From: Ruminococcus sp. CAG:488
Lineage (GTDB): Bacteria; Bacillota; Clostridia; Oscillospirales; Acutalibacteraceae
Reading direction: 5' to 3'
Length of the DNA: 20,694 nucleotides
Assembly: GCA_000434055.1 (NCBI GenBank)
Contig: HF999643.1
Location: 115,516 to 136,209, forward strand
Shown: positions 1-7,730 of the stretch, piece after piece
Layout: every line of letters starts with the position of its first letter
Numbering within the stretch: the first letter of the stretch is position 1
Translations under genes and position numbers: made by a program
The notes under the pieces: generated by a model
Told to the model about the DNA's origin: nothing
The model's input: the letters and a program-made list of their open reading frames with translations, nothing else
The model's database searches: none

Positions 1-32
1 GGGCCGCCGCCAATTATAATTATGTCGTACAT
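1..32 (-). CDS. Thioredoxin-reductase-like flavoprotein, N-terminal fragment (partial)
   Basis: Only the first eleven codons are in the window; the gene runs off the left edge. They read MYDIIIIGGGP, the beta strand plus GxGxxG start of an FAD-binding Rossmann fold as in thioredoxin reductases and related pyridine nucleotide-disulfide oxidoreductases. An AGGAG ribosome binding site sits seven bases before the ATG. The start lies 11 bases after the nrdD stop, so the two genes are almost certainly cotranscribed. NrdD ends in a redoxin domain, which makes a thioredoxin reductase that recycles that domain the simplest reading. The fragment is too short to exclude another FAD-dependent oxidoreductase. 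Confidence 0.7.
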   Translation of the reverse strand, partial: MYDIIIIGGG

Positions 33-43
33 AATTGCTCCTG

Positions 44-2413
44 TTAATTCTTAAGGAATTTTTTGATGTCCGAAACACCCGTATATTTCGTTGCTTCGCC
101 GTCTTTAATTACAACAAGTGTCGGTGCCTGCTTGATACCGAGCTCCTGTGCAAGCTCAGCGTTTTCATCGGCAAGAAGCTTTGTGTAATCGAAGCCTGCC
201 TTGTCAAGAGTTGCGGCTGCAATCTTGCAGTTCGGGCATGTTGCCGTTGTGAAAAGATAGCTGGCGTTTTCACCTGCTTCAACCTTAGAGCTTTCGTCTG
301 TCTTTGCTTCCTTTTTTACGCCGTGATGGGTAAGATGAGAATTGGCAATATCATAAACCTTACGGTCTGAAAACTCCTGAGCCTTACCGTCGTTGAAGTT
401 CTGAACGGGACGGTAATAACCGGTGATACGGCTGTAAACCTCTGTGTGCTCGCCGCACTCGGGGCAAACGTACTGCTCGCCTGTGAGATAACCGTGGTTC
501 TTACATACAGAATATGTCGGTGAAAGAGTATAATACGGAAGCTTATAGTTCTCTGCAATCTTTCTGACAAGGTTTGCGGCAGCCTTCCAGTCGGGAAGCT
601 TCTCACCGAGGAATGCGTGGAATACCGTACCCGAGGTGTAAAGCGTCTGAAGCTCGTCCTGAATGTCAAGAGCCGAGAAAATATCGTCTGTGTAGCCGAC
701 AGGAAGATGTGAGCTGTTGGTGTAGTACGGTGTGTCGCCCTCATGCTGAGCTGCGGTTTTAATATCCGGGAATCTCTTAACGTCGTGCTTTGCAAGACGG
801 TAAGCTGTGGATTCTGCCGGAGTTGCTTCAAGGTTGTAAAGGTCGCCGTACTGAACCTGATAATCGGAAAGTCTTTCTCTCATGTGGTTGAGAACGTCGA
901 TGGTGAACTGCTGAGTTTTAGGATCGGTCATATCCTTGCCGAGCCACTTAGCGTTGAGACCGACCTCATTCATACCGACGAGACCGATTGTTGAGAAGTG
1001 GTTGTTGAAGGTGCCGAGATATCTCTTTGTGTAAGGATAAAGGCCTTCGTCAAGAAGCTTTGTAATAACGGTTCTCTTGACCTTGAGCGAGCGGGCGGAA
1101 ATATCCATAAGTCTGTCAAGACGCTCATAGAAGTCCTTCTCGTCTTTAGCGAGATAAGCAATACGGGGCATATTGATCGTTACAACACCTACCGAGCCCG
1201 TGCTCTCACCGCTTCCGAAGAAACCGCCGGACTTCTTACGAAGCTCACGAAGGTCAAGACGCAGACGGCAGCACATTGAACGAACGTCGCTCGGCTCCAT
1301 ATCGCTGTTGATGTAGTTTGAGAAATACGGAGTACCGTACTTTGATGTCATTTCAAAGAGAAGTCTGTTGTTTTCGGTGTCGGACCAGTCAAAATTTCTT
1401 GTGATTGAATATGTCGGAATCGGATACTGGAAGCCTCTGCCGTTGGCGTCACCCTCGATCATAATCTCGATGAACGCCTTGTTGACCATGTCCATTTCCT
1501 TCTGGCAGTCCTTATACTTGAAGTCTACCTCCTTGCCGCCGATGATGCAGTTAAGCTCTGCAAGGTCATTCGGAACGACCCAGTCAAGAGTGATGTTCGA
1601 GAAAGGAGCCTGAGTACCCCAACGGCTCGGTGTGTTAACGCCGTAGATAAAGGATTCAATGCACTTCTTGACCGATTCGTAGTCAAGGTTATCATATTTT
1701 ACAAAGGAAGCAAGATAGGTATCAAATGATGAGAAAGCCTGAGCGCCTGCCCATTCATTCTGCATGATGCCGAGGAAGTTTACCATCTGGTTGCAAAGGG
1801 TTGCAAGATGCTTGGCCGGAGCGGAGGTGATCTTGCCTCTTACACCGCCGAGACCCTCCTGAATAAGCTGCTTGAGTGACCAGCCGGCACAGTAGCCTGT
1901 GAGCATGGAAAGGTCGTGAAGATGGATATCCGCATTTCTGTGAGCCTCTGCGATTTCATCATCGTAGATTTCGGAAAGCCAGTAGTTGGCAGTGATAGCG
2001 CCTGAGTTGCTGAGGATAAGACCGCCTACGGAATAAGTAACGGTGGAATTCTCCTTAACTCGCCAGTCGTTAACATGGAGATAGTTGTCAACGATCTCCT
2101 TATAGTCAAGAACCGTTGCGTTGATATTTCTGATCTTTTCTCTTTGCTTACGGTAAAGGATATAAGCCTTGGCAACATCGTCGTAGCCTGCTTTAATAAG
2201 AACAGACTCAACGCTGTCCTGAATGCTCTCAACCGAGATTTTATCATTCTTGATTTTTTGCTCAAAATCCGCGGTTACCTTGAGTGCAAGAAAATCAACA
2301 GTATCCGAATTATACTGCTTCTGACATGCGTCGAATGCCTTGGTTATGGCGTCTCTGATTTTGTGAAGGTCAAAGCCGACAACCTTGCCGTCACGTTTTA
2401 CAACATTATACAT
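44..2413 (-). CDS. nrdD: Anaerobic (class III) ribonucleoside-triphosphate reductase with fused C-terminal redoxin domain
   Basis: Oxygen-sensitive glycyl-radical enzyme that reduces ribonucleotides to deoxyribonucleotides for anaerobic DNA synthesis. The 789-residue protein has an N-terminal ATP-cone (about residues 1-95, starting MYNVVKRDGK), then the reductase barrel with LTGYC (Cys175), MCC (Cys381-382) and NLEATPAE (Glu529). A metal-binding cluster follows (Cys637, His640, Cys650, Cys653), then the glycyl-radical loop RITGYYRP (Gly665). A linker leads to an extra 75-residue thioredoxin/glutaredoxin-like domain with CPNC (726-729) and a cis-proline-type APT motif. Formate-using NrdDs lack such a domain, so this one probably uses dithiol reductant. 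The ATG at 2413 is chosen because AAAGGAG lies just upstream; an in-frame extension to 2518 would cross the promoter. A flavoprotein reductase gene follows 11 bases after the stop. Confidence 0.95.
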   Translation of the reverse strand: MYNVVKRDGKVVGFDLHKIRDAITKAFDACQKQYNSDTVDFLALKVTADFEQKIKNDKISVESIQDSVESVLIKAGYDDVAKAYILYRKQREKIRNINATVLDYKEIVDNYLHVNDWRVKENSTVTYSVGGLILSNSGAITANYWLSEIYDDEIAEAHRNADIHLHDLSMLTGYCAGWSLKQLIQEGLGGVRGKITSAPAKHLATLCNQMVNFLGIMQNEWAGAQAFSSFDTYLASFVKYDNLDYESVKKCIESFIYGVNTPSRWGTQAPFSNITLDWVVPNDLAELNCIIGGKEVDFKYKDCQKEMDMVNKAFIEIMIEGDANGRGFQYPIPTYSITRNFDWSDTENNRLLFEMTSKYGTPYFSNYINSDMEPSDVRSMCCRLRLDLRELRKKSGGFFGSGESTGSVGVVTINMPRIAYLAKDEKDFYERLDRLMDISARSLKVKRTVITKLLDEGLYPYTKRYLGTFNNHFSTIGLVGMNEVGLNAKWLGKDMTDPKTQQFTIDVLNHMRERLSDYQVQYGDLYNLEATPAESTAYRLAKHDVKRFPDIKTAAQHEGDTPYYTNSSHLPVGYTDDIFSALDIQDELQTLYTSGTVFHAFLGEKLPDWKAAANLVRKIAENYKLPYYTLSPTYSVCKNHGYLTGEQYVCPECGEHTEVYSRITGYYRPVQNFNDGKAQEFSDRKVYDIANSHLTHHGVKKEAKTDESSKVEAGENASYLFTTATCPNCKIAAATLDKAGFDYTKLLADENAELAQELGIKQAPTLVVIKDGEATKYTGVSDIKKFLKN

Positions 2414-2447
2414 ACCTCTGTCTCCTTTATTTAGTGTTACGATCGAA

Positions 2448-2476
2448 ATTATATCATATATCTTGTGTGCTGTCAA
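2448..2476 (-). promoter_or_regulatory. Sigma-A promoter of nrdD
   Basis: On the minus strand a perfect -35 TTGACA (2471-2476) and a perfect -10 TATAAT (2448-2453) are separated by 17 bases, 35 bases upstream of the nrdD ATG. It lies between the nrdG stop and the nrdD start, so nrdD can be transcribed independently of its activase. A consensus-strength promoter on a ribonucleotide reductase gene suggests control by repression, in line with the overlapping operators. Confidence 0.85.
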
Positions 2477-2500
2477 CACCTTTTTTACAATATCTTGTAT
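2453..2500 (-). promoter_or_regulatory. Tandem NrdR-like operator boxes at the nrdD promoter
   Basis: Two 16-base sites, 2453-2468 and 2485-2500, share the core ATATCTTGT at exactly 32 bases (about three helical turns). By eye each matches the published NrdR box consensus acaCwAtATaTwGtgt at about 12 of 16 positions. One abuts the -10, the other lies upstream of the -35, and the -35 sits between them, the classic arrangement of NrdR repressor sites. NrdR is a zinc-ribbon/ATP-cone repressor of ribonucleotide reductase genes. The nrdR gene itself is not in this window. The repeat and its spacing are seen directly; the factor is inferred. Confidence 0.75.
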
Positions 2501-2552
2501 GAAGGCAATGCGGCACAATTAAGGCGTGCGCATCTATCCGTGCGTTGCCGCC

Positions 2553-3245
2553 TTAAATTCCTCTGATTTGCGTTTGCGGCACAAATTCTGCCGCCGCTTT
2601 CTGCATATCGAGCATTGTTTGCTTGTCGACTCCGGTTACGCTGCTGTCAATAAGATTGCCCGAATCGACAAAATTTTGAAGAAAATATCTTTTTGCACCC
2701 TTTATCCAGTCTGCGGCTTTACGAATATCATCTACGCTATGAAATTCTTTAACTATCGTGGTTCTGAATTCATAGTCAACCTTGCCGCTTTTGAGAAATT
2801 CGACGCTTTCTTCTATTTTCGACAAATCATAGCTTTTCAAGCCTATTGTTTCGGCATATTTATCCTTACAGTTCTTAATGTCCATTGCGACATAATCGAC
2901 AAGACCTTCATTAACAATTGTTTTGAGCCTGTCGGGATAGCTGCCGTTTGTGTCTAATTTCACGGCATATCCGAGATTACGAATCTCTTTAATAAAATCA
3001 CCTATTTCGGGATTCATCAGCGGTTCGCCGCCCGTTATCGCAACTCCGTCAAGAAGTCCGGCTCTTTTTTTTAAGAAAGAAAGAATTTCATCGTCCGTGT
3101 AATCGGGCTTTTCGGGCAGTTCGGTTACAAGCAGGGCGTTGTGGCAGAAAGGACAGCGGAAATTACACCCTCCGGTGAAAACCGTACAGGCAACTTTGCC
3201 CGGGAAATCCAACAAGGTCATTTTTTGAAGTCCGTCAATACGCAT
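2553..3245 (-). CDS. nrdG: Anaerobic ribonucleoside-triphosphate reductase activating protein (NrdG2-type radical SAM)
   Basis: Radical SAM activase that installs the glycyl radical on NrdD using S-adenosylmethionine and a [4Fe-4S] cluster. The 230-residue protein starts MRIDGLQKMTLLDFPGK, typical of the NrdG2 family (TIGR02495). It carries the cluster motif CNFRCPFC (Cys27, Cys31, Cys34; Cx3Cx2C) and the SAM-binding GGEPL. The ATG at 3245 is chosen because GGAGGTG lies just upstream; the frame stays open to 3338 but that stretch crosses the promoter. It is directly upstream of nrdD in the same direction, with 139 bases between them holding the nrdD promoter and operators. No strong terminator is evident after it, so readthrough into nrdD is possible. 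Confidence 0.9.
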   Translation of the reverse strand: MRIDGLQKMTLLDFPGKVACTVFTGGCNFRCPFCHNALLVTELPEKPDYTDDEILSFLKKRAGLLDGVAITGGEPLMNPEIGDFIKEIRNLGYAVKLDTNGSYPDRLKTIVNEGLVDYVAMDIKNCKDKYAETIGLKSYDLSKIEESVEFLKSGKVDYEFRTTIVKEFHSVDDIRKAADWIKGAKRYFLQNFVDSGNLIDSSVTGVDKQTMLDMQKAAAEFVPQTQIRGI

Positions 3246-3283
3246 CACAGCACCTCCGAAAGCATATTTTATCGTTCCGAAGT

Positions 3284-3312
3284 ATTCTACCACAACATGA
3301 TATGGTTTACAA
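3284..3312 (-). promoter_or_regulatory. Probable sigma-A promoter of nrdG
   Basis: Minus strand TTGTAA (3307-3312), 17-base spacer, TAGAAT (3284-3289), about 40 bases before the nrdG ATG. Moderate match to consensus. I see no clear NrdR-like box here. Confidence 0.55.
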
Positions 3313-3346
3313 CAAGAAAGAAATAAAAATATATACAAACTTTCAC

Positions 3347-3375
3347 TTCACTTTTTGCACAAAATATAGTATAAT
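3347..3375 (+). promoter_or_regulatory. Promoter of the TPR/DUF4037 operon
   Basis: A perfect -10 TATAAT (3370-3375) with a weak -35 TTCACT (3347-3352) 17 bases upstream. It lies 31 bases before the TPR gene start and is divergent from the nrdG promoter. Confidence 0.6.
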
Positions 3376-3406
3376 GGCAGAAAAGTAAACACAAGGGAGT
3401 GAAATT

Positions 3407-4243
3407 ATGGAAAAGGAAAGAATGGATTTTACCGATTATACCGATCCTATATGCCCATTCTGCACCGATCAGTTCAAAAAGCAGCCGCCTGTCCGCCCGA
3501 TTCCGACTCAGAGGGTGCTTGAAAAGCTCGACGAGCACCTTGGCAGGAACGATTATGACTCGGCGGAAAGGCATCTTCTCTACTGGCTCGACGAAGCAAA
3601 GGACGGCAGAGACAAGCACGGAATGCTTACGGTTGAAAACGAGCTGATGGGTCTTTATCGTAAGACGAACCGTAAAGAAAATGCACTTGAAAGCGTAAGA
3701 AAAGCTTTGGACTTAATTGTTGAATTAAAGCTCGGCAGCGCCGTTGTTGCAGGTACGACTTTTACCAACGCCGCAACGGTTTACAAGGCCTTTGCCATGC
3801 CCGAGGAATCAATAGAGCTTTTTGAAAAAGCAAAAGAAATATATGAAAAGGAATTACAGTCCGATGATCCGCGTCTCGGCGGTCTTTATAACAATCTCGG
3901 CCTGACTCTGACCGATCTCAAGCGGTTCGACGAAGCGGAGGAATATTATAATAAAGCGATAAATGTTATGTCGAATAACAAGAACGGCGAATTGGAGATT
4001 GCGATTACCTATCTTAATTTATGCGATTTGAACGAGGCGAAGCTCGGCTCGGAGCAAAGTGAAAAGATAATCGATGAGTATATCGAAAAAGCTTATGAGC
4101 TTCTTAACAGGGATTATTTGCCGAGAAACGGTTATTACGCTTTCGTCTGTGAAAAATGCGCTCCAACATTCGGATATTTCGGACGTTTTCTTTATCAAAA
4201 AGAACTGAGCGACAGAGCGAGGTGTATTTATGAAAGGAATTGA
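3407..4243 (+). CDS. Tetratricopeptide-repeat protein with paired CxxC motifs
   Basis: A 278-residue cytoplasmic helical repeat protein. TPR-like helix pairs can be seen at about residues 72-105, 115-148, 156-189 and 199-233; the best (156-189) has YNNLGLTLTDLKRFDEAEEYY. One CxxC lies at the N-terminus (CPFC, 16-19) and another near the C-terminus (CEKC, 248-251), which together could bind a zinc ion, though this is inference. There is no signal peptide or membrane segment. GGGAG precedes the ATG. The stop overlaps the next start by 14 bases, so the two proteins are translationally coupled and probably act together. TPRs usually mediate protein-protein contacts; no specific function can be assigned. 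Confidence 0.85.
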   Translation: MEKERMDFTDYTDPICPFCTDQFKKQPPVRPIPTQRVLEKLDEHLGRNDYDSAERHLLYWLDEAKDGRDKHGMLTVENELMGLYRKTNRKENALESVRKALDLIVELKLGSAVVAGTTFTNAATVYKAFAMPEESIELFEKAKEIYEKELQSDDPRLGGLYNNLGLTLTDLKRFDEAEEYYNKAINVMSNNKNGELEIAITYLNLCDLNEAKLGSEQSEKIIDEYIEKAYELLNRDYLPRNGYYAFVCEKCAPTFGYFGRFLYQKELSDRARCIYERN

Positions 4244-5171
4244 AATTTCTAAGGCTTATTTCAATGAATACGGTTTACCGATGCTGAAAAATGATTTTCT
4301 GGAAATACTCCCCTATCTATGCGTCGGTTTGGTCGGAAGCGGCTCGGACTGCTACGGCTTTGACGACGAAACATCGAGGGATCACGATTTTGAGCCGGGA
4401 TTTTGTATTTTTCTTCCAGATGAAGATGTGATTGACAGGCGAACGGAATTTCTGCTTGAAAGAGCATATGCCAAGCTCCCGAAGGAATTTATGGGACTTA
4501 AACGAAGCCTTGTAAGCCCTGTCGGCGGAAGAAGAAACGGGGTTATACGTATTTCTGATTTTTATTTGAATAAAATCGGCTGTTCAGACGGTAATTTAAA
4601 CGTTCGTGATTGGCTGACGGTTTCCGAGAGCTATCTTTTTGAAGCAACGAACGGTGAAATATTTTTTGATAATTACGGTGAATTCACTGAAATACGCAAC
4701 AGAATACTGCATATGCCCGAGGATATCAGGCTTAAAAGGCTTGCGGGAAATTTGCTTCTTATGGCGCAATCGGGTCAGTATAACTACAGCCGATGCCTTT
4801 CGCACGGTGAAACCGGAGCGGCTCAGCTTGCAATAAACGAGTTTGTCAACGCAGCGATGAAAACGGTTTTTCTGCTCAATAAAAAGTATATGCCGTATTA
4901 TAAATGGAGTTTTCGTGCAATGCGGAATCTCGAACATTTTTCGGCTTTTTCAGACTCTTTTGAATATCTGCTGACAAGCGAAAACGACAGCGAGACCGCC
5001 GAGGTCAAGATTGGAGTAATTGAGGATATCGCAGGTATGATAATCGGATATTTGATTGAAAACAACATGACAAAGGCAATTTGCGGCGACCTTGAAAAGC
5101 ACGCATACTCGGTCAATGACTCAATAAACGACCCCAATATAAGAAATTTGAATATTTTTGCGGCAGTATAA
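4230..5171 (+). CDS. DUF4037 nucleotidyltransferase-like protein
   Basis: A 313-residue soluble protein with a nucleotidyltransferase-type N-terminal motif: GSGSD (36-40) followed by DHDF (51-54), as in the hG[G/S]-DxD signature of the polymerase-beta fold. A helical C-terminal half follows, including HGETGAAQLAINEF. This matches DUF4037, a family of unknown function related in layout to aminoglycoside nucleotidyltransferases. The substrate cannot be read from sequence. A GAGGTG site lies before the ATG inside the end of the TPR gene. The 14-base overlap and the terminator that follows define a two-gene operon. A small-molecule or macromolecule nucleotidylating enzyme with the TPR protein as adaptor is inference only. 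Confidence 0.8.
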   Translation: MKGIEISKAYFNEYGLPMLKNDFLEILPYLCVGLVGSGSDCYGFDDETSRDHDFEPGFCIFLPDEDVIDRRTEFLLERAYAKLPKEFMGLKRSLVSPVGGRRNGVIRISDFYLNKIGCSDGNLNVRDWLTVSESYLFEATNGEIFFDNYGEFTEIRNRILHMPEDIRLKRLAGNLLLMAQSGQYNYSRCLSHGETGAAQLAINEFVNAAMKTVFLLNKKYMPYYKWSFRAMRNLEHFSAFSDSFEYLLTSENDSETAEVKIGVIEDIAGMIIGYLIENNMTKAICGDLEKHAYSVNDSINDPNIRNLNIFAAV

Positions 5172-5175
5172 AAAG

Positions 5176-5216
5176 CAGGCAGTCCGATTGAATCAGACTG
5201 CCTGTTCTTTATTTTT
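5176..5216. terminator. Bidirectional intrinsic terminator
   Basis: Perfect 9-base stem CAGGCAGTC (5176-5184) with GACTGCCTG (5196-5204), followed on the plus strand by TTCTTTATTTTT and on the minus strand by CTTTTTATA. It lies between the convergent DUF4037 and phosphatase genes and can serve both. Confidence 0.9.
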
Positions 5217-5253
5217 CAATACATTATTTAATTAAACCGTCAACAAAAGAAAC

Positions 5254-6720
5254 TTATTTTATAATTGAGAAAATCAAATCCCAAAGATATCTTACAACCT
5301 TGTCAAACACCTCAAATATAACATAGTATTTGCCCATAAAGTGCTTGAGAACTCTGTTAAGTGCGTCGGTGCTGAAAAGAGTTTGTGAAGCGTCAATATC
5401 CGAATATGTAAAATCTGTCTTTTCGATAGTATATTCGTCAATGAGCTTGTCACCCTCAACGGTGTATGTTTTGAGATTAAATGTTGACTCGGTGAATTCA
5501 ACCTCACAGTAGATAAGCTCTGGGCTCATGTAGCTGTAGTTTATCCATGAGTGATGATAAGGCTCATCGTAAACACGGTTCTTGCCGGATGCCGAAGCGG
5601 TCGTAATATAAAGTGTTCCATCGGGATCAGTTACCTTATTTGACGTGTAGTCAAGGTCAACCTTTTCGTTGTTAAGCATATTGTAGGAACGACCGTAGTA
5701 GTGCTCATGTCCGTCAAAGGCGAGGTCAAACTCAAACTTATCCAAAATAGCCGAATAAACGCCCTGAAGCATATAGTTATCGTTGTCAATCGCATGGTGA
5801 CCCGTTCCGTATATATCATGGTGGAAAACAGCTACTCTCCACTTTGCGTCGGGGTTAGCGAGTATAGCTCTTTCGGCAAGAGCGTGGCTTTCAAATACAT
5901 TTACGTTTGTCGTGTTGAAAACAACAAAGAGAACGTCGCCGTATCTGAACCAGTAAGGTGTGCCTGTTTTGCTTGTGGAAACAAGCTGAGAATTCGGGTT
6001 GTTTACATAGTGCTGATAGGTTGAACCTTTATGGTCATGGTTGCCGATAGTCGTTGCCATCGGGAGATTTCGCATTGCCTTTGGCGAAAGCGTAGCCGCC
6101 CATTCAACGGCACTTGTACCGGTCTGAGTCTGGTCGCCGCAGGAAATGATGAAGCTTGTATCGGGATACTTTTTCAAAGCCGTGTTAAGCGTTGTATTCC
6201 AGTTTGTAGCGTCCTTGTATCCTGTTCCGTCGTCCACTGCAGAGCACTGAATATCACCGACGAGCAGAGCCTTAAAAGAATCGGTTGAACGGGTTATGTA
6301 GAAGGTCGGTTCGCTCCAATTATCCTTGCCGAGAGAATATGAATAATAGTATTTTGTATTCTCCTCAAGACCTTTTGCGGTAACTCTGTTGGTTTGCTGG
6401 CCGTTATCGGCAAGGGTGCAGTATCCGTAGAAGGTCTTTGCGTTTTCCATCTTCTCGTTGTCTGCAATCTTAACCATGGGAACCGCTGCTTTCCTTTCGG
6501 AATGCCAGTTAAAATTAAGCTCCGAAGCGTCTGCACCGGGGGTAAGCGCAATTTGAGTATTGTCGCCCTCAACTGTGCTCCAATACTTATCCCATTCGGC
6601 GTCAGTCATTGTGTAGTCCGGCAGAAGCAAGCCGTCCGCTGCGTTAACACTCAGACCGATACAGCCTGCAAACAGAGTGACAATAAGTAAAACAGATATT
6701 ATTTTTCTTGTATGAACCAT
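5254..6720 (-). CDS. Secreted purple-acid-phosphatase-like metallophosphoesterase
   Basis: A 488-residue exported phosphoesterase. The N-terminus has a basic start, a hydrophobic core (about 8-25) and a likely signal peptidase I site after VNA (27); Cys20 in FAGC makes a lipoprotein conceivable but less likely. Residues about 30-145 form the fibronectin-III-like domain typical of purple acid phosphatases. The dinuclear-metal motifs follow in order: GDIQ (Asp156), GDQTQ (Asp196), GNHD (226-229), FHHD (His300/301) and GHEH (337-340). The expected activity is hydrolysis of phosphomonoesters outside the cell; the substrate is unknown. The last 40 residues form an amphipathic or hydrophobic tail that might touch the membrane. 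GGGGA precedes the ATG. It lies behind a terminator and so is probably monocistronic. Confidence 0.9.
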   Translation of the reverse strand: MVHTRKIISVLLIVTLFAGCIGLSVNAADGLLLPDYTMTDAEWDKYWSTVEGDNTQIALTPGADASELNFNWHSERKAAVPMVKIADNEKMENAKTFYGYCTLADNGQQTNRVTAKGLEENTKYYYSYSLGKDNWSEPTFYITRSTDSFKALLVGDIQCSAVDDGTGYKDATNWNTTLNTALKKYPDTSFIISCGDQTQTGTSAVEWAATLSPKAMRNLPMATTIGNHDHKGSTYQHYVNNPNSQLVSTSKTGTPYWFRYGDVLFVVFNTTNVNVFESHALAERAILANPDAKWRVAVFHHDIYGTGHHAIDNDNYMLQGVYSAILDKFEFDLAFDGHEHYYGRSYNMLNNEKVDLDYTSNKVTDPDGTLYITTASASGKNRVYDEPYHHSWINYSYMSPELIYCEVEFTESTFNLKTYTVEGDKLIDEYTIEKTDFTYSDIDASQTLFSTDALNRVLKHFMGKYYVIFEVFDKVVRYLWDLIFSIIK

Positions 6721-6748
6721 GATGATCCCCTTTCAAAATTGATAATTT

Positions 6749-6757
6749 ATAATAACA
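6749..6757 (-). promoter_or_regulatory. Possible extended -10 promoter of the phosphatase gene
   Basis: Minus strand TGT then TATTAT (-10 at 6749-6754) fits an extended -10 element. The -35 region is AT-rich with no good match. It lies between the upstream terminator and the gene start, where a promoter is needed. Confidence 0.4.
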
Positions 6758-6783
6758 TACTTTTCGAAAAAAATAAATAGACA

Positions 6784-6829
6784 AATTAAATAAATCGGCA
6801 CGGTGAGATTTTATTTTCCCATCGTGCCG
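6784..6829 (-). terminator. Intrinsic terminator of the MPE-hydrolase-propeller operon
   Basis: A 10-base stem with one G-T pair, CGGCACGGTG (6796-6805) with CATCGTGCCG (6820-6829). On the minus strand it is followed by ATTTATTTAATTTG. It lies 19 bases after the stop of the propeller-like gene. Confidence 0.75.
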
Positions 6830-6848
6830 TAATTTATACGATTTTTAT

Positions 6849-7718
6849 TCAAACATTCCATTTGTAATGCCTGAGGTTGGAATCAATGAATAATGCACCG
6901 ACATCAAGAGCATGAATAACCGTTCCGTCATTCATCGGGTAAACGGTGACATCCTCCCCTTCTCCGCCGAAATTGTCAATCCATTTCCAACGGTACATGA
7001 TTCTATCAAAGAGCTTTTCGACCCTGCCTGTCTTGACATCAATCGAGTAAACAGCTCTGGTATAGTCATTTGAACCGACATAAAGCTTTCCTGCGTAAAC
7101 CTCGCCGCCCTGAATCGCATTTATCGGGGACGAAAGCTTCAGCTCACCGACATAATCAAAAGTTATAAGATCAAAGCAGTAAATAACCTCTGCCGTCTTG
7201 CTGTATGAGGAATAAAGCAGACCGTTGGCCGCATCAACCGATACCCAGGGAATGCCTCTTGTAAGAATGGTGTTGGGCAACTCATGTGCCTGGCCGGTGT
7301 ACTCAAGCGTTTGCGCATCATAAAGAGCGATAACGGGATGTGACCAGATCTTGCTGTCCTCAAGGGAAGCATAGATAAAACCGTTATAATAGCTGATTCC
7401 GCCGATGTGCTTTGAGCCGTATTTTTCAACAATTTCATCGGTCAAGGCTTTATAATTACAAGCGTAAACAGTCTGATTGTCAAAGCCTATTTTAACAAGT
7501 GAAGTTTTTCCGCTGAAGTACCAGTATTCTCCGTCCGTTGTAACACCCTGAGAACGTTCGAGAGTTTCAAGGCCGACAACCTTGGAATTGGATTCATATT
7601 TGTAAATATTGCCGTTGAAGAAGCTGTTAAGGCCGTTGCTGAAAGTCATTATGAGAGCGATAAAAACGGAAAAAGCCCTATAGAAAAACGATTTTACAAA
7701 GTTTAATACCGTCAGCAT
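6849..7718 (-). CDS. Membrane-anchored or secreted beta-propeller-like protein of unknown function
   Basis: A 289-residue protein with an N-terminal hydrophobic segment (about residues 10-30) that is either an uncleaved anchor or a signal peptide. The rest is beta-rich and repetitive. Recurring units such as GVTTDGEYWYFSG, GISYYNGFIYASL, SVDAANGLLYSSY and EVYAGKLYVGS look like blades of a propeller of the WD40/quinoprotein type. I do not recognise a specific family or any catalytic motif. AAAGGAGC precedes the ATG, only 12 bases after the stop of the hydrolase gene, so it is the last gene of a three-gene operon ending at the hairpin at 6796-6829. A ligand-binding or extracellular partner role for the phosphoesterase and hydrolase is inference. 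Confidence 0.75.
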   Translation of the reverse strand: MLTVLNFVKSFFYRAFSVFIALIMTFSNGLNSFFNGNIYKYESNSKVVGLETLERSQGVTTDGEYWYFSGKTSLVKIGFDNQTVYACNYKALTDEIVEKYGSKHIGGISYYNGFIYASLEDSKIWSHPVIALYDAQTLEYTGQAHELPNTILTRGIPWVSVDAANGLLYSSYSKTAEVIYCFDLITFDYVGELKLSSPINAIQGGEVYAGKLYVGSNDYTRAVYSIDVKTGRVEKLFDRIMYRWKWIDNFGGEGEDVTVYPMNDGTVIHALDVGALFIDSNLRHYKWNV

Positions 7719-7730
7719 TTTATTGCTCCT

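Noticed and set aside
2414..2518. In-frame N-terminal extension of NrdD.
   Set aside because: It would be translated from the promoter and operator DNA, upstream of the transcription start, and the ATG at 2413 has an excellent ribosome binding site and starts the ATP-cone correctly.
2501..2552. Possible terminator after nrdG around the GC-rich stretch.
   Set aside because: Short complementary pieces exist but give no continuous stem, and no T run follows on the minus strand.
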